In this document: positions 34,531-45,480 of the stretch, one piece after another
Numbering within the stretch: position 1 is the first letter of the stretch
Layout: each line of letters starts with the position of its first letter
Source of the DNA: Rhyacophila brunnea
Taxonomy: Eukaryota; Arthropoda; Insecta; Trichoptera; Rhyacophilidae
Reading direction: 5' to 3'
DNA length: 64,000 nucleotides
NCBI GenBank assembly: GCA_022495005.1
Contig: JAGYXB010001020.1
Span: 558,001-622,000 of the forward strand
Notes under the pieces: model-generated
The model's input: only the letters and a program-made list of their open reading frames with translations
The model's database searches: none
Told to the model about the DNA's origin: nothing
Translations under genes and position numbers: made by a program

Positions 34531-34880
34531 TCGAGACTTATCATTTAGAGAATTCTCGACAAATATAGAGAAAAGATAGTGCTTGAATCTCAATAAATAT
34601 TTTTTCAGAGTAAGTAGGTATTCGAGATTTTCATGACTCAAGAAATCATAAGTAGAATCTCGAGAATTTGAGAAATTTGTAATTTAAAACGGAAATTTAA
34701 TTCGGCGATATAAATTTTTTTGTCAAGAAAAGCTAATTTGGTGCGAAAAATCTAAAAATAAAAAAGGTCTCGACTTTAATGTGAAATTGTTAAAATTAGT
34801 TAAAACAAGATAAAAAGATATTTCTCGAGATTTTCAGAAATTAATAAACCAATCTTGAATTCTCGAAAAAAAAAATATTT
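34530..34880. other. Cluster of TCTCGA/TCGAGA words
   Basis: At least seven occurrences of CTCGA or TCGAGA words in 350 bp (for example AGAATTCTCGACAA, GAATCTCGAGAATTTGAG, TTTCTCGAGATTTTCAG, TTGAATTCTCGAAA). They occur in both orientations without a fixed period. May be a decayed repeat or clustered binding sites. Confidence 0.3.
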
Positions 34881-35039
34881 TCTTATCTCCAAAAAAGGTC
34901 AAAAAATCACAAAGTCTAGTTCCATGTCAGCGATATTACTTTTTGAATCAAATCTTTTATCGTTTTACTTTGCAGAAGTAAACCGGCGACATACAATATA
35001 CGAGTTGAAACATGAAGCAATATAGATAAAAGGACGCAC

Positions 35040-35375
35040 TTTGATGAGGCCGGCATACAAAACATATAAATGATATCACCGCATAGGCAAACGCAAAGAA
35101 ATAAGAGGAGAGACAAACGGGGTGCGCGAACAAAATTCCAAAAATGGCTCGCCCGAACACAAAACACTGAGACGTTTTCAAATCACACTAAACCCAATTT
35201 CCCAACAGCGGAAGCGGAGCTTTCCCGGGCTGTTGATTTCCAATCCCATGCCAGGCATGCCGGAAGCAACCCCCAACACCCCCTAGTCGATCCCCCTCGC
35301 CTCTTTTTCGCGGGAAAGCCTCCGCTGTACCGCCGGCGAGAATCTCTGCTATGTCCTTCTTGGTAATACTCAGAC
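35040..35375. other. GC/CpG-rich island, candidate promoter or exon
   Basis: The longest GC-rich stretch in the window (CCCGGGCTGTTGATTTCC, CATGCCAGGCATGCC, TTTTTCGCGGGAAAGCC, GTACCGCCGGCGAGAA). A 98-codon plus frame covers 35070-35366, is Arg/Pro-rich, and has no domain I know. TTCTTGGTAATACT near 35361-35373 could be a weak splice donor. Minus frames overlap too. TTTTCGCGGGAAA is an E2F-like site by sequence. Confidence 0.3.
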
Positions 35376-35790
35376 CAGCAATAGGAACGCTTTGGGTTTA
35401 TGTAAACAGAAAATATTCTCAGGATATTTTCTACTTTTTTTATTTATTCAACAATTTGTTGGAAAATTTTGTAAGGGTAGTAAAATATAAAAATGTGGAA
35501 CAACTAAATGAAAATGGTATCTATAAAATTTAGCATTCTTAGCAACATGATACAAAACGAGTATACCTACAATGAATTTTAACTATAGATGGTCGTATTG
35601 ACGTATCAGCATTAATATTATAGATGTCGCATCGTCGCTATAGGATTTGTTTCCCGAATATCCATTTTTGTCGAAATCGACATTTTAATGCAGTTCAATT
35701 TCTTTTATCGAACTCTACCGAAATCATTTATAAAAACAATATATTTTTATCTAGGAACAGAGATATTTTTTTGAAAAACCCGAATACGCC

Positions 35791-36156
35791 ATGTTAAGTT
35801 ACAATTACTCCGTGTTGTTCTCCCGAATGTCCAACTATTCGTACCTGAATATCCAAGTTAATTTCGGTCGAAATATATCTCTGGCTGAGTGTTTATTTCC
35901 CGAATATGACTTTAGCCAATCAAACCGCGCTCACGCCGTGCATCTCGCTCCCACATTCACGCTGTCTAGCTCTAAAATAATCACGCCCACTGTCATATTT
36001 TTCGGCCGTCCGGAGACTTCTTTCAAATTTCGTCTTATTGATATTGTTTTTAACGTTACTATTGTTTTAATAGTGAATTCATCAAATTTGAAGAGATCAT
36101 TCATAGCTGATACATCACCAGTTCGCCCTGAACTTACAGTAGAGTTGTGGGAGTGA
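35791..36156 (+). other. 121-codon open frame inside the 1.67-kb element, unrecognised
   Basis: The longest plus-strand frame in this part. The second half is GC-raised and of ordinary amino-acid composition, and it ends ELTVELWE. The stop overlaps GTGAGT (about 36151-36156), a consensus-like splice donor, so the frame could be a first exon that continues elsewhere. No transposase signature (DDE spacing, zinc finger) is visible. Its start lies in the CCCGAAT-motif zone, which argues against the N-terminus being real. Confidence 0.2.
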
Positions 36157-36679
36157 GTATTTTAACCTAAATAACCGCATTTTGTTTTGATAAATGACAC
36201 AAAATCCCAACGGTTATATGAATTCTACAGTATGACCCGGCAACTACTATGACGTAAAAAATAATTATTATTTCAAATTATTATTAATCAAACATTGTTT
36301 GTCTTTATTTTGCTTTTAATCTAGGTATTTCTATGAAAATAAAGGCGATGCTATTATTTATTTTTGAATGCGCTGACTTAATTTAATTTAATATGTATGT
36401 TAATAACTATTTATTTGGTGGATATTATATACTTATATAATTTATACATGCTATTATTTTGTGTTGTTATTCCTTACAATAGTAAATATATAATATTTAT
36501 TTGGTGGTTTGTAATAAGTTTAATTGTCAATTATAGAAATATATAGATATAATAATATACAGATATATATAAATAGATTTTTTTTTTTGGAAAAAGTATT
36601 AATATAAAATTGTTAGCAAGTACGAGTAAGTACCATCATAAAATATTGGAGAAATGACCGTGACGTCGGTTAGTATAGG

Positions 36680-36783
36680 TAGTATTTTCTCAGAAGTGAT
36701 TTTTAAAAATTATGTAAGTATGTTCAATTATTAGAATGGTACATTCTAAAATCTTGTGAATTATTCGTCCAATAAAAAAATAG
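36680..36783 (+). mobile_element. SINE-A 3' fragment
   Basis: TTTTCTCAGAAGTG, ATGTTCAATTATTAGAATGG and ACATTCTAAAATCTTGTGAA, then TTCGTCCAATAAAAAAA, match the 3' body and A-rich end of SINE-A copy 1 (1055-1150, minus). The tRNA-like head is missing. It lies inside the 35633-37297 element. Confidence 0.55.
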
Positions 36784-37301
36784 TTAATTACTTAAAAACT
36801 ATTTTATTACTTAATCCGAAAAAATCGAAAAAGCGATTGCCGCATGTTATTATTACATACGAACTTGGATAATTACGATCATTAAGTATTTAAATAGTAG
36901 AGGTAATTATTAACAATTATCGTGTAAATAAATATAACATTTGAGGCGCGTACTTTTTGACCACTCAGTAATCTGTGGGCCGTGCAGCAATACGCTACGG
37001 TCTTAAATCCCGAACGTCCATGTTTTGTCCCGAATATCCATAATTCTGAGAGAGCGCTAAAAATTTCCCGAATATCCACAGTGAGTACTTGTAAATAAAA
37101 CGCATTTTCTGTGCATTTAATGATTTATACCAGCATATTATTCTTAGAATCTATTCTTAGATAATGTTGCAATCATACAGTATAGAAAGAATGATTTATA
37201 CATCTACTGATATTAAAATATACGACAATGAAATTTGTTTTTCGTCTCCTGTAAAATTGACATTTGGTCTATTCGGGAAACAAATCCTATAGCGACGGCA
37301 T

Positions 37302-38459
37302 GTTAACAATTTTTCACGTATTATCTAGTAAATAATACGTTTATATTGACTTTATAAAATTTATAATATTTTTTTTAATTAATTAAAGTATATCTAGTAA
37401 AATAGCTAGTCCACAATTTGAACAAAAGTTACTTATCGTATTAATTTGACATGACCTATCATTCAAAAGTGTGATATCTATTATTACAGAAGTTGTCAGT
37501 GATCGCAGAATAATTATTATTTTTTAAAATTACATAAAAATAACAAACTAAAATAACATAAATATTTCATTAATATCTGTAAAAGTTATCCATACGCAAA
37601 TATTATAGTATAATATGATGTGTACCATTAAAAAAGCTAATATATTATATATATTATCTACATAGGTATGTAGTTTTAAATAATCACACTCAACTTAAAA
37701 GTACCCTTTTCTCTCTATATGTTATATTGTTTTGACTGGCTGCTATATCTGCAAAAATATGCTTAATTATCCTTAAGTACTTTTGATGTAACATTATGTT
37801 GTATTAAAATATCATGATATGCCATTATTTTTATATTTTTATTTTACAAATATTATTATGATGGTAGATTTTTTTTTGCTTAATCAAGGAGTATAAAGCT
37901 ATAGAGTTATATTATATTATATTCAAGAAATAATTTACTTCACCAGATAATAATAAAACATGGGTTCCATAATGCTACGAGTATATGTGAGATTATGGAT
38001 TTTTACATTTAATAGTATCTATGTATAATTTTCAAAAATTATTCTTCAAGGAAACGACTAGGTACTCAATGAAATTACTATAATTTTCTTGAATTATTGA
38101 AGCATTTTTAATAATGGAAAATATCAGAACTTTACTTTGGGTATATATTTTCTTAATTTATGTCAAACGAATATCGAATAAAAATGTAAGCGGCTTATAG
38201 CCGTTGTTTATAACGACAGCTTTGTCAGTATTAAAGACTAATTTTGTCAACAAACGGATCATGTTTTGACTACAAACCTGGTTTTAATCCCACCTTGATG
38301 TTCAGAATACCAAATATACATCTATAAATCACTTATTTAATACGTAAAAAGGTAGCACAGGCTTGGACAGATAGACATTTTATTATCTTGAAAAATAATA
38401 ATAAACTGACCGTGAGGTACGATATACGTCACGCTGTTTTTAATTTCGTCTATGCTTCA
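37302..38459. other. No recognisable feature
   Basis: AT-rich sequence with no gene or repeat family member recognised. Confidence 0.4.
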
Positions 38460-38620
38460 TTTCCGCTCCTGAGTTAAAGCATATGGATACCACACGGTGT
38501 TTTTAAGGTTCCCTGTCACTTGCCAGTCTTCTAGCAATCATTTTGTAGCGCCACCGTATAGGTAAACTCTGTGGATGGTATTTAGTGACCTTCCAGAACG
38601 CCAGAACAGCTAGTCAGGTT
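38460..38620 (-). mobile_element. Possible LINE ORF2 C-terminal scrap
   Basis: On the minus strand one frame reads RWRYKMIARRLASDREP, resembling the closing 'W-x-x-x-x-A-x-DR-x-x-W' motif of LINE ORF2 proteins. The motif is short and flanked by stops. Weak call. Confidence 0.3.
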
Positions 38621-38744
38621 GAAATAACAACATACTGTTATCTTTTCTGTATTTTCATAAAATTATGCATGTTGGTAGGTATATATTGATATTTTAATGG
38701 ATTTGAAATGATATCTCATTCATATTCACCGTATTTGCAATTAA

Positions 38745-40135
38745 GGGGGGACATGCTCGTCGAAGGTCAAAATTGAGTTTTTATTGTATTTTCAAACCAT
38801 GATCCTGGACACTCCTTAAGCGTTGTAGATAATCTATTTATATAATTTTGAAGCTTTATTATCCTTTATAGTTATTTTAAACATTTGATGACTGCATAAA
38901 GTATTTTTGTTACATAAAATAGCATTCTTTTAAACCTCTCGCTCTAATGTTTTAGAATATAGTCATATTTCGGTACATAACTGTGCAGTGGTGTTAAGAT
39001 TTTTTACATTTATTAATTTTAAACGCATTTATAAAACCATTAGTATAATTTATTACGAGATAATTTTTGTAAAATATTCACGATAAAAAATTATATTGAT
39101 AATCTCTGTGATCCCGAATTTGACAAGAATTAGGCATTTTATTATTCAAAAAATCGGCAAGATTAACACATTTGAAGATGATTTTAAAGATATTTATTAT
39201 AAGCTATGTCCTTGACCATTCAAGTGTGATAAACATCTTATGAATAATGATTGCTTTATAATAATTATTGACCTAAGAATAAGGTAGTGTTTTTTTGAAA
39301 TACGCCATTTCTTTTGTCATTCTCCAGTGGTGAAGCTACAACATACGGCCGTAGCCATAAATTTACAAACTATAATTAAAGTAGGGAGTAAAATTATGTT
39401 GACGCGCTTGTTTGAACATGTACTTAACCGATTTTTTTTTTATTTTTTTTTAAACGGTACATGTTCAAACACGCGCGTCAATATCATTTTACTCCCTACT
39501 TCAATTATAGTTTGTCAATTTATCGCTACGGCCGTATGTTGTAGCTTAACCACTGGGGAATGACAAAAGAAATAGCGTATTTCAAAAAAAACACTACCTT
39601 ATTCTTAGGTCAATAATTATTATAAAGCAATCATTATTCATAAGATGTTTATCACACTTGAATGGTCAAAGACATTGCTTATAATAAATATCTTTAGAAT
39701 CATCTTCAAATGTGTTAATCTTGCCGATTTTTTGAATAATAAAATGCCTAATTCTTGTCAAATTTTGGATCACAGATTATCAATATATTTTTTTATTGTG
39801 AATATTTTACAAGAAATATCTCGTAATAAATTATACTAATGGTTTCATAAATGCGTTTAAAAATTAATAAACGTAAAAAATCTTAACACCACTGCACAGT
39901 TATGTACCGAAATATGACTATATTCTAAAACATTAGAGTGAGAGGTTTAAAAGAATACTATTTTATGTAACAAAAATACTTCATGCAGTCATCAAATGTT
40001 TAAAATAACTATAAAGGATAATAAGGCTTCAAAATTATATAAATAGATTATCTACAACGTTTAAGGAGTGTCCAGGATCATGGTTTGAAAATACGATAAA
40101 AACTCAATTTTGACCTACGACGAGCACGTGGGCCG
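38745..40135. mobile_element. 1.39-kb near-perfect palindromic element (family P), copy 2
   Basis: Flanked by TTAA (38741-38744 and 40136-40139). Same structure as copy 1: the left end is GGGGGGACATGCTCGTCGAA and the centre near 39435 lies between GTTTGAACATGTAC and GTACATGTTCAAAC. The right end differs, reading CGACGAGCACGTGGGCCG. The two full copies look more like each other than like the 14.2 and 17.0 kb copies. The 78-codon plus frame 39327-39563 lies across the centre and is incidental. Confidence 0.8.
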
Positions 40136-40139
40136 TTAA

Positions 40140-41627
40140 TAAATGATTTATTTTTATTTTTTTGAATTCTTCGATCCTGGATATAATAATATTTTCGGCT
40201 GGGCAGTTAAAATGTTTCAATAATTATTCAGAGTGCTGGACAGTAATAAAATTAAGTGAGATTATGCTGGCTGTTTTTGAGGGAGTAGTCCTGCGAATAA
40301 TTTATGGTTCTTGTGTATTAGGTGAAATCATGAATTTGTGTATCTTGATTAAATGAATTCGGTAGGTACAGCTCATGCAGTACATATCGATATGTATGGG
40401 TTTATGTAGGGTGTTGATTTATACTTTTCCACTTATTAAAAACACGGATTCAGGGACATTAAGTATTACATAAGTATATTTCGTTTGACAAGTAATAATT
40501 AAATATTAACAACATTTGTAAATGCACGCTTTGGCGCGAAAAGGTGGAAAATTGTATTTAGAGGCGACGTTTAAGGCTGGGAGTAGGTTGCCAACTGACC
40601 GTACCTACTCTCGATTCTTCGTCCGCCCAGACAGAGATAACGGTAACTTTCTTTTTTTTTGTTTTGCTGTGCATCCTGGTCTAGCCTTGACTCATTTACG
40701 GTTACAATAATATTATCATTATATTCCCAACTCTGTCGATTGGAGGATTTTTGATGGAGGATTTAGGCATTATAATATTTGGTATCAATATATAACGGAA
40801 GCAGGTGTTATATAAAAGTTCTAATAGGTAAAGAAAGGCTCAATTTAAAGCTTGGATGGACGATTAAAATTAGGGTTAGTGAATAGCAGTAGATTACTAT
40901 TACAATTTGAAATCTGAAGTCAAAGTTGATGAAAATCACGACTTCCACATTGTTCATTTAATTTTAAAGTAACATATCACTAGCCCATCGTACAACTTTT
41001 TATAATTAAAAAATAACTACAATTAATTATTGTGATATTAAATTTAATAACGGCCATACTATAATAGGTACTGTTTCATTTGACTTATATGCGCCCATAC
41101 ATATTGTATAGTAGTGGTATAAAATTCAAATTAATATAGCATCTTGATCTCAAAGTTTGCATCCCCTGCTAGCTATACTCCCGCTTGAGGCTTTCCACGG
41201 CCGCGACAAACAAAACGTATAAATATTTCAACCACTGTTATAGGTACTGATTTATCTACAGTTACCCTATGAACTGTTTCACCTTACAATTCCAGTCAAC
41301 GTAACATTATTTTATTACTCGCATATTTACTTCATCTTTCCACACCTCAGCCTCTGAGCATAATATATGTGATATTTTCATCGGTCCAACGCAACTATTT
41401 TTCATCTTTTTTTTTTGTTAATAGTAAATGAAGGTCAACCACATTGAATTACGGAGTCCGTAAGAGTGAGCCAATAATCTTAAGGATCGAAGAATTAAAG
41501 TATTACAAGTGAAATCTCTGTATAAATCAATAATTAACAGCTTTAACATAATATTCAAATTGAATAAGTCGACTTGGTTATTTTACTTGAAGCAGTATAT
41601 AATTCTTAGCTACTCAATTATTATGAC
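40140..41627. other. No recognisable gene; one GC-raised patch
   Basis: 40515-40640 is GC-raised (TTTGGCGCGAAAAGGTGG, GAGGCGACG, TCTTCGTCCGCCCAGAC) with a 62-codon plus frame that I do not recognise. The rest is AT-rich. Confidence 0.3.
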
Positions 41628-41710
41628 CAACAAAAACATAGACCCATCAAAACCAACACATTCTGCACCATACTCGGTCTTAATCAGGCATATCATGAGG
41701 CCCTAAGTTT
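41628..41710 (+). repeat. Repeat C fragment
   Basis: CATACTCGGTCTTAATCAGG then CATATCATGAGGCCCTAAG matches the first part of repeat C (24520-24560). The rest is absent. Confidence 0.45.
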
Positions 41711-41814
41711 GAGTATGAATATATATAGTCCATTAAAAAACCGCCATTAATGAATAAAAGTATTTTACAGTATTTTAGCAAAAATCTTAGTCGAATTTTC
41801 ATTCCATCATCATG

Positions 41815-41870
41815 TTCGATTCTAAAATATGAGCCTTCACACAATGGAGGTTGTATTTACAATGTTTTTA
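41815..41870 (-). mobile_element. SINE-C 3' fragment
   Basis: CGATTCTAAAATATGAGCC then CACACAATGGAGGTTGTATT corresponds to the SINE-C 3' end block. Short and diverged. Confidence 0.4.
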
Positions 41871-42902
41871 TTTTTTCGAGAAATTGGTGTTATCGACTCG
41901 AGAGTGACTGAGGAGTATTGATATTTTTTACCAATACTTGAATATCGATATTTTTCTTTGAATACAATACCGATAGTGGTATTTTAATTCTAAGATCGAT
42001 ACGTTTACCTAAAAAAATGTCTACTTATTCATAATGGATGATTTTTTTGGTGCACCTACAGTAATTTTCTGATACAATACTTATAATTATTTATCGATAC
42101 TTTTCTTCATATAAATAAAACATTACCAGTATTAACATTAATTTATTTTAACACAGCTGTAAGTACAGTTGTTGGATTACGTCAGTTGTATAAATTAGTA
42201 TCCTTTCTAAGTTCGCTTCACAAATTGGAATCACAAATATTGCTAATTAAAACATTGGTAAAAAAAATACTTAACGCATATATTTCATTAGTTGATAATG
42301 TCCCCTCGAATTAGATAAAACCGGTGGTGATTAATATTAAGATAAGTAGAACTATCACTAGGTACAGTTTGCTTTTTATTGTATTAATATGAAGCAGCCA
42401 TGTTACTCAGCATTAAATGAATGACACACTTTAATATGTAGGTTTTGTTATTTAAACAAAATACTAGAACAACAATAATTTTTAGCGTTTACGCATATCA
42501 TAACTAGATCAGTAGTGTTTGTTCTTATTTGTAATTACGATACTATCTATCGTAATAAACTATATACTGCATTAATATAAATAAGAAGGACAATCTATGA
42601 ATCCACACTCAACTCATCGAGTCAGTCACAAGACGTGCTACTATTATCACGAGTTCTTCACTCGACATAGTACATCCGTTATTCCACTCGAATCAAGTCT
42701 CTCAGTGCATTCTTGTAATTAATCTCTTGATCATATTGATCTCATCACAACATAATTATTACCTCGCGATTATAATCTCACGTCATCATTCTTACCATTG
42801 CATTTATTTCATTTTGTACTGACGTGAAACGATCATCACACTTCTAATTAAGTGGTGACCTCCACGTAATTAACACTTATGAAAAAAATACTCTATTCTA
42901 TC
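41871..42902. other. No recognisable feature
   Basis: AT-rich sequence with no gene or repeat family member recognised. Confidence 0.4.
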
Positions 42903-42910
42903 AATTATTG

Positions 42911-43229
42911 CAGAGCGTTGGTGCAGACCCTTTTTTGAGTTGCTCCGCTCCTAATACTTGCTCCGGCTCTGCTTAAGGGTCTGCTCCGCTTCGGTTAAAA
43001 AGTTTTAATAAATATCATATATGTATACAAATGTTAAAAAATAAGTAGTTTTAAAATAATCGTCATTTCCATTATTAATTCTATTAAACAAAATCATCGA
43101 CAGCAAATCATCTCTCATTATTGGCCTCTTCTGTCAAAATAGTGAGGCTCAAGCTCAGCAGTCAAAAAGCACTACAACTTTTCGGTGCTCCGGCTTCGCT
43201 CCTACTCCGAGCTCCGCTCCAACGCTTTC
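42911..43229. mobile_element. 319-bp hAT-like MITE with GCTCCG-rich ends
   Basis: Left end CAGAGCGTTGGTGCAG; right end, read inward, GAAAGCGTTGGAGCGGAGC. The flanks AATTATTG (42903-42910) and AATTATTA (43230-43237) agree at 7 of 8 positions. Both arms carry repeats of GCTCCG/CGGAGC (for example GTTGCTCCGCTCC, GAGCTCCGCTCC). No coding content. Confidence 0.65.
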
Positions 43230-43237
43230 AATTATTA

Positions 43238-44049
43238 TACTCTAGTTCTCAGGAAGTTTACAAGTATTTATTTTTATACTTGATAAATGCTTTGCGATGA
43301 AATTATCAAAATTACTTTCTTCATTCACAATACGACAATAATAAAGAAAACATTTTTATTCAATTTGTTTTTCTTTATTGTAACGACATCCGGGTACTAA
43401 TAGAACTCATAATTTCTTCGTTTAACCTACTTCCCCAAAGCTATGACTTGTTTGTATTTGCCTAGGCCTTCTAGTGTACTGCCAGTAATCTTTCCTAGAA
43501 TTGCTAGAGTAATATAGTGTAAGTCAAATTAAAAGTACAAATATGGAAGGAGATATTTCTTAGTTAAGATCTTAAAAGTCCCATTAATCTGTAGTCAACA
43601 AAAAATATTTTTTTGGAAACTATATCCGTCCGCCATCTCTAGATATTCTCTACCCATTTAAAAATCAATGGAAAACTGTATTAAATGGAGTCTATCTCAT
43701 TGTTTTTGTTAGTTACCTTTTACTTCTATAATATTTTCTCGTACTTTGCGTTGCCTGTTCATTTTGCCCGGATATTTATTTGATAATAATTTATGTTTTT
43801 GTTTGTGCCTTGAGCCCTGGAAATTTATTTTAATTTTCCTAAATGAACAATACCTACCTATAATCTTTGTTTATTAATTATAGATGTTAAATGATTATTT
43901 TTCGGAGAAATAATATTATTCTGATACATTTAATAGGTATTTGTTAATGAAATTTATTAAACAGAAATTACCTTACAAAGAATAAATAAGTGCTTACTAA
44001 TAAAAATGAAAAATTTAATTAGCATTTTCACTTCTAAGTATAACATAAT
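43238..44049. other. No recognisable feature
   Basis: AT-rich sequence with no gene or repeat family member recognised. Confidence 0.4.
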
Positions 44050-44150
44050 GTGGGTATTCATAGAGTGAAGGTTATAATACGAATACCTAGTAATTAGTTA
44101 TTCATCCAATCCATAGTCTGGATCTAATACACATTGAAAACAATAGCATG
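44050..44150 (-). mobile_element. SINE-C fragment
   Basis: ATAGAGTGAAGGTTATAA, TTATTCATCCAATCCATAGT, GATCTAATACACATTGAAAA and CAATAGCATG follow SINE-C order but are heavily diverged. Confidence 0.4.
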
Positions 44151-44185
44151 TTTAAGCAAGCAAATATTAGTAGTAGATTAGATAG

Positions 44186-44870
44186 TAGTAGGTATTAAAA
44201 TTGACCAATAGTTAAAATTTGTAGCTATTAGTATGTCACGCCGTAGCATAAGCCGGCTCGCACATCACAACTCGCATCGTGTGCCTAACCGCCATAAATC
44301 AAAGCTTCCGAGAACGGACAGGTGGTGTTCCTTGATAAAACCTCGAACATCTGCCTAGCGATATCGACATTCGCCGCATCGGAGAGTCTCTCGTCTGCCA
44401 TTTTTATTGTGTTGATTGTATGAAAAAACGTCAAACGCGGTGACTTGCGATGAGCGAGCAATGACAGTGTAGACAGAGATAGAGACAGAAATGGCCGATG
44501 GCCGCGGGCTGTGCGCTTGCGCAGAGTCGACTTTTTTTAGATACAACATGCAGGCTGTAGCAGAATGCAACATGTTGCATGCAGGATCGTCGCAGCGTCG
44601 AGTTGCATCGGCCAATCTGCAAAGCTCCATTTGATAACGTTTGTTTCTTGGTTTACAATGACGTCACATCGACGAATTCGTCGTAAAACGCATGCGGCAA
44701 GTTCTGATGTGTGAGCCCTTTAATGGATAAATGCGACGGATGAGGCGTAAACTCGGGAGATACAGGGTTCGATTCCCCGTCGGGGAGACTTAATTTTTTC
44801 AAAAAAGATTTTTTCTATTGGTTATAATATACTATCTCAGAAAGTGTTCTTCAAAATTATATAAATGTTT
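44186..44870 (+). mobile_element. SINE-A copy 3, split by a MITE
   Basis: The left piece (44186-44251) matches the SINE-A leader (GGTATTAAAA, ATAGTTAAAATTTG) and the start of its A box (GTAGCATAA). The right piece (44721-44870) resumes with TAATGGATAAATGCG, has B box GGTTCGATTCCCC, then the SINE-A body (TTTTCTATTGGTTATAA, CTCAGAAAGTGTTCTTCAAA). Removing 44252-44720 and one TAA restores a continuous tRNA-like head. The split falls inside the A box, which should disable pol III transcription. Confidence 0.7.
44252..44720. mobile_element. 469-bp PIF/Harbinger-like MITE, TAA duplication
   Basis: Flanked by TAA (44249-44251 and 44721-44723). Left end GCCGGCTCGCACATCACAAC; right end, read inward, AAGGGCTCACACATCAGAAC. 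The element is CpG-rich, contains a perfect TGACGTCA (CRE-type) site in CAATGACGTCACATCG, and an ACGAATTCGT palindrome. The two minus-strand frames inside (63 and 91 codons) show no known domain. The end GGGCTCACA resembles the first bases of the family P copy at 14233. Confidence 0.7.
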
Positions 44871-45149
44871 AAATAGCATGTGGTTTTTTCTAGACACAGT
44901 TTTTAGATATATTTTCAAAATCGATATTTTAGTGTTGTTTATCTAAACAAATTTTAAGTCAATAGATGCTAGAATATCATTTTTAAGACAAACGGTTAAC
45001 ATTATATTCTATCAATAGATTTACAACGGTTTCATAATTACACTGGTTATATTGATATCAATTTATTATTAGTCGGAAATCATCTCTTTGAATAACTGCT
45101 ATCAATATTTAGTGCGATAGCATATTATTATGAAGCATGTAAATCTTGG

Positions 45150-45480
45150 TTGTACACTCATAGCTGAAGATCGTGACCATATTTGAATTTCGTCATCCTT
45201 TGAGCGACCAAGACTTTCCATCCTTCTCGATCTTTCGCTTCTCTCAGGGCAGAATGGATGGTGCCCCCAGTCAGCTCTTTCACTTGGTCGATCTAGCGCA
45301 CAAACGCTCTTCCTCTCCTTTGCCTTCTCTGGAGGCCACCCAAAACCACCCATCTCTCCATGTTGTCCGGTCCGCGCCCGACAATATGTCTAAAAAATTG
45401 CAGAATTTGTATTCGACAGGTTGTAGAGAGCCTTTTCTTTATCTGCCCATTGACGGGATATCACAAGCGTTATGTAGATG
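45150..45480 (-). mobile_element. LINE ORF2 C-terminal fragment
   Basis: On the minus strand, across frame changes, the reading is ILQFFRHIVGRGPDNMERWV, then VLGGLQRRQRRGRAFVR, DQVKELTGGTIHSALREAKD and REGWKVLVAQRM. This is the characteristic end of ORF2 in many arthropod LINEs: 'R-I-L-x-F-F-G-H-I', a basic GRRRRGR stretch, 'W-x-D-x-V', and 'A-x-DR-x-x-W'. One stop follows GRAFVR. Reverse transcriptase and endonuclease are absent, so the copy is 5'-truncated. A second, more decayed copy is at 22496-22745. The plus-strand frame over it is its shadow. Confidence 0.7.

Larger units (their letters stand above)
35633..37297. mobile_element. 1.67-kb TIR element with CCCGAATATCC motifs
   Basis: The left end CGTCGCTATAGGATTTGTTT then CCCGAATA (35633-35660) is an almost exact reverse complement of the right end (37270-37297). 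GCAT occurs just outside both ends (35629-35632 and 37298-37301), but the true target duplication length is unclear. CCCGAAT/CCCGAAC words occur near both ends, all in one orientation except the last: 35653, 35784, 35823 and 35889, then 37009, 37029, 37067 and the inverted 37270. The middle (35900-36165) is GC-richer with a 121-codon frame. A SINE-A 3' fragment sits inside. Superfamily unknown. Confidence 0.6.

Noticed and set aside
34540..34870. Heat-shock element array
   Set aside because: GAA/TTC words are present but lack the alternating 5-bp nGAAn register of a real heat-shock element.
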